From contig OZ012684.1 of the NCBI GenBank assembly GCA_963942565.1, positions 95,563,055-95,627,054 on the forward strand: a stretch of 64,000 nt of DNA. The letters are read 5' to 3'. Source of the stretch: Maea johnstoni (taxonomy: Eukaryota; Annelida; Polychaeta; Spionida; Magelonidae). The first letter of the stretch is position 1. Each line of letters begins with the position of its first letter. A program made the translations under genes and the position numbers. The notes beneath the pieces were generated by a model. That model searched no databases and had not been told where the DNA came from. It saw nothing but the letters and a program-made list of their open reading frames with translations. Below, piece after piece: positions 10,650 through 21,768 of the stretch.

Positions 10650-12060
10650 CATTGTGCAAGGATGGAAGTGAGAACCTGTCGTCGGAAGGGAAGAAGAAAC
10701 TGGCGGAGCTGCTGACCAAACACCAGAGTGCTTTTGCTAGTGGGCCAGACGACCTGGGGCGGACACATTTGGTCCAGCATGAGATCAGGACACCCCCAGA
10801 CCTGCGACCACTGCGACAGCCGGCCAGAAGGTTCCCGTTTTGGAAACAGACAGAAGCCAAGGAAATAGTGGACGACCTGCTGAAGAGGGACCTGATAGAG
10901 CCGTCGGCGAGCCCGTGGGCGGCACCAGTGGTGATGGTGAAAAAGAAAGACAACACGACCCGCTGTGCGTAGACTACCGACGTCTGAACAGCCACACCAT
11001 CCAGGACGCCTACCCCTTACCCAGAATCGACGATTCACTGGACGCATTGGGAGGAAGCAAGTGGTTTTGTACCCTTGACCTGGCCAGCGGCTACTGGCAG
11101 GTGGGAATGTCCAAGAGTGCACAAGAGAAGTCCGCGTTTATCACCAGCGGGGGGTTGTATTCCTGGAAGGTCATGCCCTTTGGCTTGAGTACAGCACCCG
11201 GTACTTTCGAGCGGCTTATGGAAACAGTGCTGTCGGGATTACAGTGGGAAACCTGCCTCATCTACCTGGATGACGTCATCATCTTCGGGAAAACAGAGCA
11301 GCAGACCCTGGACCGCCTGGATGCGATCCTGAGCAGAATAGGACAGGCAGGAATGAAGCTCAAGCCCAGCAAGTGTCGCTTTTTCCAGAAGAGAGTACAT
11401 TACTTGGGGCACGTGGTGACGGAGGAGGGAGTCATGACGGACCCTGAGAAGATCGAGACCGTGAGGGAGTGGCCAGTGCCCACCACGCAGACAGAAGTAC
11501 GCAGCTTCCTGGGGACTGCATCGTACTACAGGAGGTTTGTACAGAATTTCGGGACAATTGCCCGTCCCCTGCATAGGCTGACGGAGAAGAACAGACCCTT
11601 CTTGTGGACCACCGAATGCCAGGTTGCCTTCGAGACACTGCGGAAGAAATTGGTGGAGGCCCCCATCCTAGCTTACCCTAGCAGTGAGGAAGACTTCATC
11701 TTAGATACCGACGCCAGTGCCACAGGAATCGGGGCGGTATTGTCGCAGGTGCAAGACGGCGTAGAGAGACCCATAGCATATGCAAGTCGGGGGCTGAGCA
11801 AGTCGGAGAGGAACTACAGCGTGACAAAGAGAGAGCTGTTGGCGGTGGTTTTCTACTGCAAGTATTTCCGGCACTACCTGATAGGAAGAAAGTTCAAGCT
11901 ACGCACAGATCACGCCGCCTTGAGGTGGTTGCAAACCTTCAAGGACGCCACGGGAATGTGGGCCAGGTGGCAGAATACCCTGGCAGAGTTCAACAAGGAA
12001 ATTGTGCACAGAGCTGGCAGGAGTCACGGTAACGCCGACGGCTTGAGCAGACGGCCAAAC
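10650..12060 (+). CDS. pol: Reverse transcriptase and RNase H part of pol
   Basis: The RT palm motifs LDLASGYWQVGM, PFGLSTAPGTF and YLDDVIIF (about 11263-11286) are present, followed by the connection FLGTASYYRRF. The RNase H begins DTDASATGIGAVL and continues with KRELLAVV, LRTDHAAL and AGRSHGNADGLSR. Domain order and motifs are those of Ty3/Gypsy. Edges are approximate and the pol region as a whole is not a single frame. Confidence 0.92.
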
Positions 12061-12419
12061 GAACAACCAGAGAGGGGGAGAAGCTCCGACAGTGGTGACC
12101 CCGAAATCAAGAGTACAGAGAGTGAATCGCCTGAAGAGGTGGAAGAGAACATCACCTGCCTTCGTCCAGAGGAAAACCACAGGGTGGCAGCGGTCACTAT
12201 ACAGCCGCTGTGGACGAATGCTGAGTGGAGAGAATTACAGAAAGAAGACCCCGACATCGCGCCAATCTGGACTAGGCTGGCCAGGGGGGAAGAGAGACCC
12301 AGATGGAATGGGATATCCGAACACAGCTTGGCCACCAAGTCCTACTGGGGAGAATGGCAACGCCTGAAGATGAGAGAAGGTGTCATCTACAGAAAGTGGG
12401 AGAGTTCCGACGGAGCGAA

Positions 12420-13689
12420 AGTTCACACTCAAGTGCTGGTTCCAAGGAGCAAGCGGAAAGAGTTCCTACAGCAAGCCCACGGTGAGAGGTGGACAGCTCA
12501 TCTGGGAGTGAAGCGAACAGTGGCACATCTACATGAGAAGTACTTCTGGTATGACATGCGAGCTGACGTCAGGAGTTGGCTGGCCCAGTGCGGGGTCTGC
12601 GTCAGAGCCAAGGGACCGGGAGGCAGGACCAGGAAGAATCCTATGACCATTGTGAGATCGGGGACGCCCTTTGAGAGAATCGCCATAGACATGTATGGAC
12701 CGCTGCCTGAGACAGCCAGAGGGAACTCGAAGATCCTAGTCATCACTTGTTATTTTACCAAGTGGGTAGAAGCCTATGCCTTGCCGGACGAGACAGCCGA
12801 GACGGTAGCCGAGGCCCTGGTGAATGACTTCGTCAGCAGATATGGTACCCCTGTCTCCATCCACAGCGATCAGGGAAGAAACTTCGAGAGTACGCTGTTC
12901 CAGGAGGTGTGCAGATTGCTGGGAATACGCAAGACAAGAACTACTGCCTATCACCCTGAGGGAAATGGAATGGTGGAGAGGTTCAACCGTACGATGGGAG
13001 CCATGATCAGAAGCCTGATAGGAGAAGAACACGACAACTGGGATAAAATCTTACCCCTCACCCTGATGGCTTACCGATCCAGTGTGCATGAGACCACTCA
13101 ACAGACACCACACATGATGCTGTTTGGAAGAGAGATGACCGTCCCCTTGGCACTCACCATGTCCGAGTTGCCCACCAGCCTGGTGGAGCAGGACGAGCTG
13201 GAGCATACTTGGGACCTCCGAGAGAGATTGGCTAAAGTTCACCGACGGGCCAGAGAAGTCACCGGTCAAGCAATGCGACGACAGAAACTGCAGCATGATC
13301 GGGGGGCAATGGGCCACCGGAGAGACGTGGGAGACTTAGTCTGGCTGATCACCAAGGTTAGAAGACAGGGTAGAGCTGCCAAGTTTGAACACAAGTGCAA
13401 GGGACCCTATACCGTGATCGACGTGATGGCCGACGTGACGTACCGAATAGAAGACAAGAAAGGAAAGAGAACAGTGGTCAATGGAGAGAGGCTGATAACC
13501 TTTGTCAAGCCCGGGGATTGGTCTAGCACCGATGGAGCTGAGGATGAGCCGAGAGAACACGAGATTCCGACATCGGTAGACTCCGAAAGTGGTGATGACC
13601 AACCCGACGTGAGACCAGAGAAAGAAAATTCCCAGAGAACCTCGGGGCGGAGAGAAAGAAGAGCTCCGCAGCGCTATGGGTGTGAATAG
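12420..13689 (+). CDS. pol: Integrase part of pol, Ty3/Gypsy element
   Basis: DDE integrase. An N-terminal HHCC-type zinc module (HLGVKRTVAHLHEKYFW then CGVC) precedes the catalytic core with AIDMYGPLP, IHSDQGRNFE and PEGNGMVERFNR. The GPY-type C-terminal module reads CKGPYTVIDV. An acidic and arginine-rich tail follows, ending at the stop at 13689. No chromodomain is visible. Confidence 0.92.
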
Positions 13690-14290
13690 AGAGTGAAGAA
13701 AACCAGGTGGTCTAAGGCAGAGAGAGATCGTATGGAAGTGTGAAGGATAGAGAAAGACAAGACACTGAAGTTCGAGCTACGAAAGACGCGTGTATATGCT
13801 GTGCCGGCTGGTAGCAGGGGAAATGGCAAGACTAGCCAGCAACAAGGATAACTCCTACAACCCTGGATCATGCTGACATCAACTCAAAAGCTAATGCACC
13901 GTGAGGACTGAAGAATATTCGTTTGGCTGGAGGAGGAGTCGTTTTGAAGAGAGAGAAGAACGCCAAGTAAAGTACCAAATCCGAAATTGTCGACACCCTC
14001 AAGATACCTTTTAGCTCAAGAATGGTGATTTCGTCCGCTTGGAAAAGTGACAACCGCCTGAGTACCAGCAGGAAAAGACGATGGAGAGAAAATGTCCGAC
14101 AGAGAGTCCTTAAGATGACACCTGGGGAGAAATGGTTGCCATAGAAACGAGAAAGGAAGGCATCCGGAAGAAAAATCCCAGAACAATCAGGAGATTGTAG
14201 CGTAAAAGAAGAGGGGGAGTAGGGTGAAGGCATCATCCAGACCACCAAGAACAGTGAAGACAAAAGAAATTTCTGAAGTGTGAAAACTGA

Positions 14291-14480
14291 AGAGAAGAAG
14301 AATCGCTCTGGCGTAGGAAATCGCTGGAGAAGAGAAGAAGATTCGCTCTGGCGTTAGAAAGTTGCTGGAGAAGAGAAGAAGATTCGCTCTGGCGTCAAGA
14401 AGTTGCTGGAGAAGAGAAGAAGATTCGCTCTGGCGTTAGAAAGTTGCTGGAGAGAAGACATAGAGACGCTCTGGCGTGAG
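14291..14480 (+). repeat. Minisatellite, 40-41-bp unit, about 5 copies
   Basis: Units start near 14291, 14331, 14372, 14413 and 14452 (the last degenerate), each containing AAGATTCGCTCTGGCGTTAG and GTTGCTGGAG. The reverse complement of each unit contains TTTCTAACGCCAGAGCGAAT, which matches the forward motif TTTCTTACGCCTGAGCGAAC closely (3 mismatches over 21 nt). The minisatellite is therefore an amplified inverted copy of that motif. Confidence 0.88.
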
Positions 14481-14960
14481 GGACTGCAGGAGAATGGAGA
14501 CTGTGGAGAGCGGCGAACTGTGCCTGTTGCTGCGTCGAGTGTTGGCGAGTCGAGTGAGAAGTCCCATCTGGAGACCAAGGGGGTTTCCCCGCGCGTGAGA
14601 GGGAGTCCCCGCATGACGTCACGGCAGTGGCTGAGTTTGACCTAGTTGGCGAAGCGAGGAATTTGCCGTGGGCGAAAGTACAGAAATAATCTCCGCGCGG
14701 CGAAATAGAAACCAACCGAGCTGATGGCAAGCAGTCAAGCAGTAACTGAATAGAATGCGGGAACGTGGAGGCTGGAGAACGGGGAGACTTGAGATATTTC
14801 GGCGGTGATGGTGGAGGATGGCGGCGGCGGAAGAGTCCGAGAAACAACAAGTGTCGCAGAGGTCACCTGAGAACCAATCAGATGTCTCCAAGGGGTGCCA
14901 CACCCCCGGAACCGCATCACCAGATTGACCCAGTTAGCGGAAAGACGCCATTCTTCATCT

Positions 14961-14976
14961 CACGCCTGAGCGAACC
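14961..14976 (+). repeat. Forward motif copy 84 bp upstream of the third ORF
   Basis: CACGCCTGAGCGAACC, the same motif as in gag and downstream of the third ORF. Confidence 0.85.
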
Positions 14977-15044
14977 AAACAGATCACGAATTAATCGACG
15001 CTAATCCCATTTTCAACAAGTTATCCGATACAAAAGAAAGCAAC

Positions 15045-17063
15045 ATGAGCATGCAGCCGACACACTCGCTTCGAGAAGAGGGATACTGCGGCATCTGCAA
15101 GAGGAATTTTCGGGATATGGGCCGACACAACCTAGACTTGCACGATGGAAGGGGAATACACGCGTGGAGGTGCCTGAGCTACAAGGGAACGGGACATGGC
15201 GGACGGTGCACCTACGTAGACTGCAACTTTACCGAGATGAAGATGCACTACATGAAACATCATGCCGAAGAACTCGAGTGCATACAAGTCAAGTGGAAGA
15301 AGGGGTATTATGCAGTCGAAGACGGACACATCGTGCCTGGGGCTCCATTCTACCCATCGGAGCACCCGTTTAGCGCCGTCGACGACCCGGATTTCCCTGC
15401 CCGACGTCTTGAGATCGACGAGGAGAGATACCAGCAAACAGAGAGGGGAGCGACGCCGTTCGATCCGATGGTGCGGCCTACTTCGGCGAGTGCGATGTAT
15501 CGCATGGAGGCGAGAAGATGGGAAGGCGAGACTCCACCACCAAGGAAGCGAACGAGGACACCTTCACCACCTCGCACCCGCAGAAACTCCCGAGAAGAAA
15601 GCAGGCGAGATACCGACAGGCGCAGCTATGGGGGAGGCGATAACTGGCACCAAGGTAGCGAGCCCGGAGCAGCGGGAGGCTACCCTCGAGACGACCATCC
15701 CCGTGGAGTGCAACCGGCTCACGTGCGTTATGAAGCTAATACAGACAGGGCGAGGAAGGCCGAAGCAGAGCGGGACGCGCTGGCCCAGCGAATCCAGAGC
15801 GTCGAAGCAGAACTTTTACAGTCCATGCAAGATGTGGAGGACCTCTGGAGGGAAAAATACAGTGCCCTCGAAGAAAGCCACAAGGTATCGCTGAAGACGA
15901 AAGCCGAGATGGAGCAGAAGATCGACCTGATGACGCTACACGAGACCGAGTTAGAGCGGCAGTACAGAGAGCTGAGCGACAGGTGTCGAGCCCAGAAAGA
16001 CTCGCTCCTGCTAGCCCACCAGTCCGAGCAGAGGGCCGTGGCGGGTCGACGAGACGATGGGCGAACCATCCAGCAGCTACGCCGGAAAGTGACCAGCATC
16101 CGACAGGAAATGGCAGAGTGGGCTGGCGCCGAGACAGCGAAGGCAACAGAGAACTACAAGAGAAAGAAAGAGATCACCGAAAAGATGCTGGCCGAAACCC
16201 TGCTCAGCATGGAAGAAGCTGAAGAAGTCAAGAGACAGCTTGACGTTCGTTTGAAGGCAGCAGAACAGGATGCTGAGAACTACAGAGAGTGTTGCGAGAC
16301 GGCGCTAGAAGATCTCCGGTTAGAGAAACACGCCAACAAAGAAGCTACGAAGGTAGCCATGCAGGCTGCCCACTGCCAAGACCAAGAGAGGCTGACTCTA
16401 CAGAAGCAGGTGACGGAGATCCGACTAGAGGCCAAAGAAGCGCAAGAACTGGTGCAGAGTTGCCGATTAGAGATCGACCATATGCAGCACCAGATAGAAC
16501 GTCGAGATCGGCAGCTGACGGCGGCGGAGAATGAAATCCGACTTGTCCAGGAGCAGTCAGCCGGAAAGCAGGAAGAAATAGACGCCCTGACGACAAGCCT
16601 GGAAGACCTAAAACTACAGTGGGACGAACTGAGCGGAGGCCGAACTTCGAGACCGCGAACGATGGTGGGGAGTGAAACGACCATGGCCCGATTCCCACCA
16701 GTAGAAGACCGAGAAACAGACCAAGTTGAAGTGAGGCGAACCCTGGCGGTAGCCTACGACATCAGAGCAGTCCAGCGAGGACAAGTTGTCGAGCAGTCTC
16801 GTCGTCTCACCTTCGATGCCAACGTGTTGAGCCCCATCGTGAGAACCAGCCCTGATGAACTGATGACATACCTGGAGAAATTCACCAAGGCGCGCATCGA
16901 TGAAATCCGAATGGACCTCGAGAGGAAGGCCTTTGATCGGGGGGTGTTGGAGGGGATGCGACGACAGCAGATGGCAGACCGGGATGCGGCTGACGGGATC
17001 ATCCTTATCTCCGATTCGGACCCCTTCTCCGACTCGGAACCCATGCCCGACTCGGATGCTTAA
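15045..17063 (+). CDS. Third ORF of the Ty3/Gypsy element: zinc-finger coiled-coil protein
   Basis: 672 codons from ATG 15045, in the place where some Ty3/Gypsy elements carry env. Visible parts: a C2H2-like finger at residues 15-33 (C15, C18, H28, H33), a second at 55-73 (C55, C60, H68, H72/H73), an arginine/serine/proline-rich stretch at about 165-200, then a long heptad-like coiled coil at about 230-540 rich in E, K, Q, A and L, and an acidic serine/aspartate tail. I see no signal peptide, transmembrane helix or fusion peptide, so it does not look like an envelope protein. Function unknown; a nucleic-acid-binding or particle-associated protein, or a captured host gene, are possibilities. 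Confidence 0.8.
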   Translation: MSMQPTHSLREEGYCGICKRNFRDMGRHNLDLHDGRGIHAWRCLSYKGTGHGGRCTYVDCNFTEMKMHYMKHHAEELECIQVKWKKGYYAVEDGHIVPGAPFYPSEHPFSAVDDPDFPARRLEIDEERYQQTERGATPFDPMVRPTSASAMYRMEARRWEGETPPPRKRTRTPSPPRTRRNSREESRRDTDRRSYGGGDNWHQGSEPGAAGGYPRDDHPRGVQPAHVRYEANTDRARKAEAERDALAQRIQSVEAELLQSMQDVEDLWREKYSALEESHKVSLKTKAEMEQKIDLMTLHETELERQYRELSDRCRAQKDSLLLAHQSEQRAVAGRRDDGRTIQQLRRKVTSIRQEMAEWAGAETAKATENYKRKKEITEKMLAETLLSMEEAEEVKRQLDVRLKAAEQDAENYRECCETALEDLRLEKHANKEATKVAMQAAHCQDQERLTLQKQVTEIRLEAKEAQELVQSCRLEIDHMQHQIERRDRQLTAAENEIRLVQEQSAGKQEEIDALTTSLEDLKLQWDELSGGRTSRPRTMVGSETTMARFPPVEDRETDQVEVRRTLAVAYDIRAVQRGQVVEQSRRLTFDANVLSPIVRTSPDELMTYLEKFTKARIDEIRMDLERKAFDRGVLEGMRRQQMADRDAADGIILISDSDPFSDSEPMPDSDA

Positions 17064-18176
17064 GTGAAGAAACTTGGGGCAAGAAAGAACAGACAACCTC
17101 GATCTCACGCATTAAGCGAACCGATTTATCTTACGCCTGAGCGAACCATTATTTATTTATTTATTATTTTTATTGTGATCATCATGAGACGTCTACTTTT
17201 ACTTTCTGGCGCTGGAGTACCCAGCAGCAGCGGTCGAACCTTCGACCTGCCTGCTATTCCTGATACAACCTATTTCCGTCCATCCTCTGTGGCGCTGGAT
17301 TACCCAGTCACGAGGATTTGTGTCTCTTCCATGGATAATTACCCGAAGTGCCAACTTACTACGTCCATCGTCTGTGGCGACGGATTAACAAGTCACGACG
17401 ATTTTTGTGCCTAATTATTGGATTATTATTGACTACTCTACGAACTACCGGACCTGTGTACCATCCATGACGTCCCAGGAAGAAATCGGCGACCAAGGAG
17501 AAGTTTTAACGAAGTGACACTTGAGAGATTTTGGACTATGCTGGTGTGTCGGAGTCGTTCACATTTTTAGTGAACTTAAAATAAGCGAACAATTTTGAGA
17601 CCTTAGCGACACAACAGCTGGTAGCCGTAACGTGAGTAAACCACTGTATTGCATGATTTTGATTGTTTTTATCTTGCCATGTTTTATCAATGTTTTTATT
17701 GTTCTTAGAGTTAACTCAGAGTACTATTTTTTCTAGTCAAAGATTTTATATAAGTCGAGTATTGTAAGAATTAACGTTTAACGTTTAGGTATAAGAGGTG
17801 CGTTATTTTAATTAGTAGTCATAGTAGTTCTTTTTAAGTATTCTGCTCCAGTGCAGAGTTCGTGTTCATGTAGATTTCGAGAGTTAAGAGTATTTCGCTG
17901 AGCGATATTGAAAGTAAACAAAGTGAGCGATAATTGGGAGAGTTGGACCGGAAGTCCAGGACTTGTCCACTCTCGGGAATTGTGTACATTAGAAGTTAGT
18001 ATTCCTATACTGTGTTTAGTGACCTGTGTGTCACTGGGTTAGTCTGTTCATAACAGACGAGTTTAGAACTTGTTCGAGAAAATTGTTTGTTAACGTTCGA
18101 GTTACGTTTAGAGTTCCCTTTTTGGAAATTTTTGAAATTTAAGAATCGAGGACGATTCAGAGCAAGTCGGGGGCTG
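17064..18176 (+). other. 3' untranslated region of the Ty3/Gypsy element
   Basis: About 1.1 kb between the third ORF and the right LTR. Two forward copies of the 17-nt motif lie at 17106-17147. The rest is AT-richer, without a supported gene. It ends with a G-rich AAGTCGGGGG (about 18164-18173) just before the LTR, which may be the polypurine tract. Confidence 0.7.
17106..17147 (+). repeat. Two forward motif copies downstream of the third ORF
   Basis: CACGCATTAAGCGAACC at 17106-17122 and TTACGCCTGAGCGAACC at 17131-17147. The second is identical to two of the gag copies, about 8.7 kb away. Confidence 0.88.
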
Positions 18177-18997
18177 TGTGACGGAATGACCCCAGGGCTA
18201 AGAAACAGGTCATGTTCCGTCACTTCTATTATTGTAAGCTGGGTCTCCGCCTTCGCAGAGCCTAGCATTTAGACGTGCTACAAAGTATCTAGTTATTTCG
18301 AGTGCTCTGTGACGTAGCGCTCGTGCGGCCTCAACGATTGATGTACCGCGCGTGCGATTGGAAGGAAGGGCGGGAAACTAGGTTAGATTCGAATCACGTC
18401 AGTCTTAGATTAGAGTTAGAGTAGAGTAGAAGTAGAGTTAACGACAGAGGTGTTTACGGACGGATTAAGGTGCTTGAGAGCTGGATTTAGACTACCCAGA
18501 GAGTAACAATTACGAGGTCAAGTAGCCAGAAAGAGACTGAAGCTGTTCACGGATTATTATGTGTATATAGAGAGGATTATGATGACAGCATAGAGAAGAA
18601 CTGTAGCTGAGCAGAGTGTGTATTTACATCCGGATTTACCAGATATCGAGACCAGAGATTAGAGAGATCAAAAACTTTTTGTGGACTTGTGATGTCGAGA
18701 TGGTCATTTACATAGAGTGGACTTATTGTGTTGATGCTGCTGTATAGAGAACGAGTGCGGTGGTATGTATATTGTACTGTGATGATTAAACTGTATTGTT
18801 GATTTATACTTGCTCGTCCCGTCTTCTCTTCAACACCACATCCATCCCCAACCTTCGCTAAGCGTTATTGTAAGAGTCAGAAAACCCAACTGAGCTTTAT
18901 TTCATTTCAAGAGAGAACTAAGAAACCTTTTATTTAAGTAAGGTGATTCTGTTTGTCAGTCGGATCATCCCTTCGGCCAGGGATCCATTCCGCTACA
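18177..18997 (+). repeat. 3' LTR of the Ty3/Gypsy element
   Basis: 821 bp, same ends as the 5' LTR, about two base differences from it. Followed by the ATAC target duplication at 18998-19001. Confidence 0.96.
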
Positions 18998-19213
18998 ATA
19001 CTTTATATAGGCCAAGAAGTCAAATTAAAGCAGGGTAGAGGAAAAACCAGGCCCAAAAAATGATCCCCGTAAGCTACGTTAAAAGTATTATAAAAATAAT
19101 AAATTAATAAAATAAAACAAAATAAAATGATATAAAGCAACGAAAAATGAAAGTGGGAAGCATGGCCATGTATGTTATAAGATAAACATTAAAAGAAACT
19201 TAAAAAGAGAGCA

Positions 19214-19331
19214 GCCTACAACACACAGTATTCCCAGGCGGTCACCCATCCAAGTACTAACTGCGCTCGATGTTGCTTAACTTCGGTGATCGGACGAGAA
19301 CCGGTGCATTCAACATGATATGGTCGTAGGC
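19214..19331 (-). rRNA. 5S rRNA: 5S ribosomal RNA, copy 7 (consensus)
   Basis: Identical to copy 1; first gene right of the Ty3/Gypsy insertion. Confidence 0.98.
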
Positions 19332-20430
19332 ATTTGCTTACGACTTTTTAGAGACCAAATGAATCTCAAACAGGAAGTGTCCCAACATCATGCCCTACTC
19401 TCTTTATTTCCTGTTTCTCCTGCCCAGGAAATACTCTAGAATAACGCCAAGGCTCAGGGATCTGTCCACACGTCAGCCTATACACTCTTGGCAGTCATGT
19501 TCTCGTCCTTTGGCTTAGCACCACATTTCAGTGCTGCCATCTATTCGCAGCTAGCAGAAGTGCTACCACCTCGTATCTCGCTGCCAAACTCTGGACTGTC
19601 CATGGTCTTATGGGATTAAGTTGTGAATATCCAGTCGTTTAAAATGTTTCAAAGCCTACACCCTCATCCTCATAATAGAACCAACTGTGACTGTCTAGGC
19701 CATCGGTGAGCAGAGCATTTAAGGTACCACTTACGGTATCTCCAAACCTCACATAGGCTTGCACACAGAAAGGAAAGATTTTGGCTTTTAATTTTCTCGA
19801 TATTGAATTTCACCAAATCGAGGGCGCTTTAAAGTAGCACTTTGGCCATCAAGTCTTATCGGATTTGCTTGAAACGTTGGATCTAAATAGCTAATAGTAT
19901 TACATATATAAATAGTTAGATTATGCAATCTAGAAGTTTAGAAATATGCCTTTTTCTCATTTTCAATGAAAAATCGGAAAGAAATGGTCATGCAATTTGA
20001 ACACAGCAAAAAGTAGAGAAAGTGCGATAGTTTTCCCTCTGTTTTGATATTTTCTCCAGATTAATGGAAATTGATGGTCGGCAAGTGTGGATAGCATCTC
20101 TGTTTGATAACACTATGCATGTTTTTAATGTGTTTACCCGAAATATTTACAACCTGCAAGGAGCTTACATTTATGATTCTCAATGTTTTCTCAATTAAAA
20201 GACCTTTCAGGCAATATATACTTTATATAGGCCAAGAAGTCAAATTAAAGCAGGGTAGAGGAAAAACCAGGCCCAAAAAATGATCCCCGTAAGCTACGTT
20301 AAAAGTATTAGAAAAATAATAAATTAATAAAATAAAACAAAATATAATGATATAAAGCAACGAAAAATAAAAGTGGGAAGCATGGCCATGTATGTTATAA
20401 GATAAACATTAAAAAAAAAAAAAGAGAGCA

Positions 20431-20548
20431 GCCTACAACACACAGTATTCCCAGGCGGTCACCCATCTAAGTACTAACTGCGCTCGATGTTGCTTAACTT
20501 CGGTGATCGGACGAGAACCAGTGCATTCAACATGATATGGTCGTAGGC
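20431..20548 (-). rRNA. 5S rRNA: 5S ribosomal RNA, copy 8
   Basis: Two changes: in the box C region RNA reads TACTTAGATGGG rather than TACTTGGATGGG, and near RNA position 30 GCACTGG replaces GCACCGG. The downstream T run is lengthened to 13. The box C change could weaken TFIIIA binding. Confidence 0.94.
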
Positions 20549-21650
20549 ATTTGCTTACGACTTTTTAGAGACCAAATGAATCTCAAACAGAGAGTGTCCC
20601 AACATCATGCCTTACTCTCTTTATTTCCTGTTTCTCCTGCCCAGGAAATACTCTAGAATAACGCCAAGGCTCAGGGATCTGTCCACACGTCAGCCTATAC
20701 ACTCTTGGCAGTCATGTTCTCGTCCTTTGGCTTAGCACCACATTTCAGTGCTGCCATCTATTCGCAGCTAGCAGAAGTGCTACCACCTCGTATCTCGCTG
20801 CCAAACTCTGAACTGTCCATGGTCTTATGGGATTAAGTTGTGAATATCCAGTCGTTTAAAATGTTTCAAAGCCTACACCCTCATCCTCATAATAGAACCA
20901 ACTGTGACTGTCTAGGCCATCGGTGAGCAGAGCATTTAAGGTACCACTTACGGTATCTCCAAACCTCACATAGGCTTGCACACAGAAAGGAAAGATTTTG
21001 GCTTTTAATTTTCTCGATATTGAATTTCACCAAATCGAGGGCGCTTTAAAGTAGCACTTTGGCCATCAAGTCTTATCGGATTTGCTTGAAACGTTGGATC
21101 TAAATAGCTAATAGTATTACATATATAAATAGTTAGATTATGCAATCTAGAAGTTTAGAAATATGCCTTTTTCTCATTTTCAATGAAAAATCGGAAAGAA
21201 ATGGTCATGCAATTTGAACACAGCAAAAAGTAGAGAAAGTGCGATAGTTTTCCCTCTGTTTTGATATTTTCTCCAGATTAATGGAAATTGATGGTCGGCA
21301 AGTGTGGATAGCATCTCTGTTTGATAACACTATGCATGTTTTTAATGTGTTTACCCGAAATATTTACAACCTGCAAGGAGCTTACATTTATGATTCTCAA
21401 TGTTTTCTCAATTAAAAGACATTTCAGGCAATATATACTTTATATAGGCCAAGAAGTCAAATTAAAGCAGGGTAGAGGAAAAACCAGGCCCAAAAAATGA
21501 TCCCCGTAAGCTACGTTAAAAGTATTATAAAAATAATAAATTAATAAAATAAAACAAAATAAAATGATATAAAGCAACGAAAAATGAAAGTGGGAAGCAT
21601 GGCCATGTATGTTATAAGATAAACATTAAAAGAAACTTAAAAAGAGAGCA

Positions 21651-21768
21651 GCCTACAACACACAGTATTCCCAGGCGGTCACCCATCCAAGTACTAACTG
21701 CGCTCGATGTTGCTTAACTTCGGTGATCGGACGAGAACCGGTGCATTCAACATGATATGGTCGTAGGC
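21651..21768 (-). rRNA. 5S rRNA: 5S ribosomal RNA, copy 9 (consensus)
   Basis: Identical to copy 1. Confidence 0.98.

Larger units (their letters stand above)
13690..15044 (+). other. Untranslated stretch between pol and the third ORF
   Basis: About 1.35 kb, purine-rich, with no convincing coding frame. It holds the 40-41-bp minisatellite (14291-14480) and one forward copy of the 17-nt motif (14961-14976). It could carry splice signals or RNA elements for expressing the downstream ORF, but none can be assigned with confidence. Confidence 0.7.
7223..18997 (+). mobile_element. Ty3/Gypsy LTR retrotransposon, 11.8 kb
   Basis: An LTR retrotransposon with 821-bp LTRs, 4-bp target duplication, gag, then pol in the order protease, reverse transcriptase, RNase H, integrase. 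That order is the Ty3/Gypsy (Metaviridae) one. The integrase C-terminus carries a GPY motif and I see no chromodomain. It is unusually long because about 4.5 kb lies between pol and the right LTR, holding a third ORF, a minisatellite and repeats of a short motif. It looks structurally whole; pol is not one continuous frame, so it has about one break or one family-type shift. The LTRs differ at about 2 of 821 positions, so insertion is recent. Its base composition (purine- and GC-rich) contrasts with the AT-rich host spacer. Confidence 0.96.

Noticed and set aside
15045-17063. Reading the third ORF as an envelope gene
   Set aside because: No signal peptide, transmembrane helix or furin-like site; long coiled coil and zinc fingers instead.
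17064-17414. 116-codon ORF after the third ORF
   Set aside because: It has no ATG at its start, no recognisable domain, and spans the repeated motif; treated as untranslated sequence.
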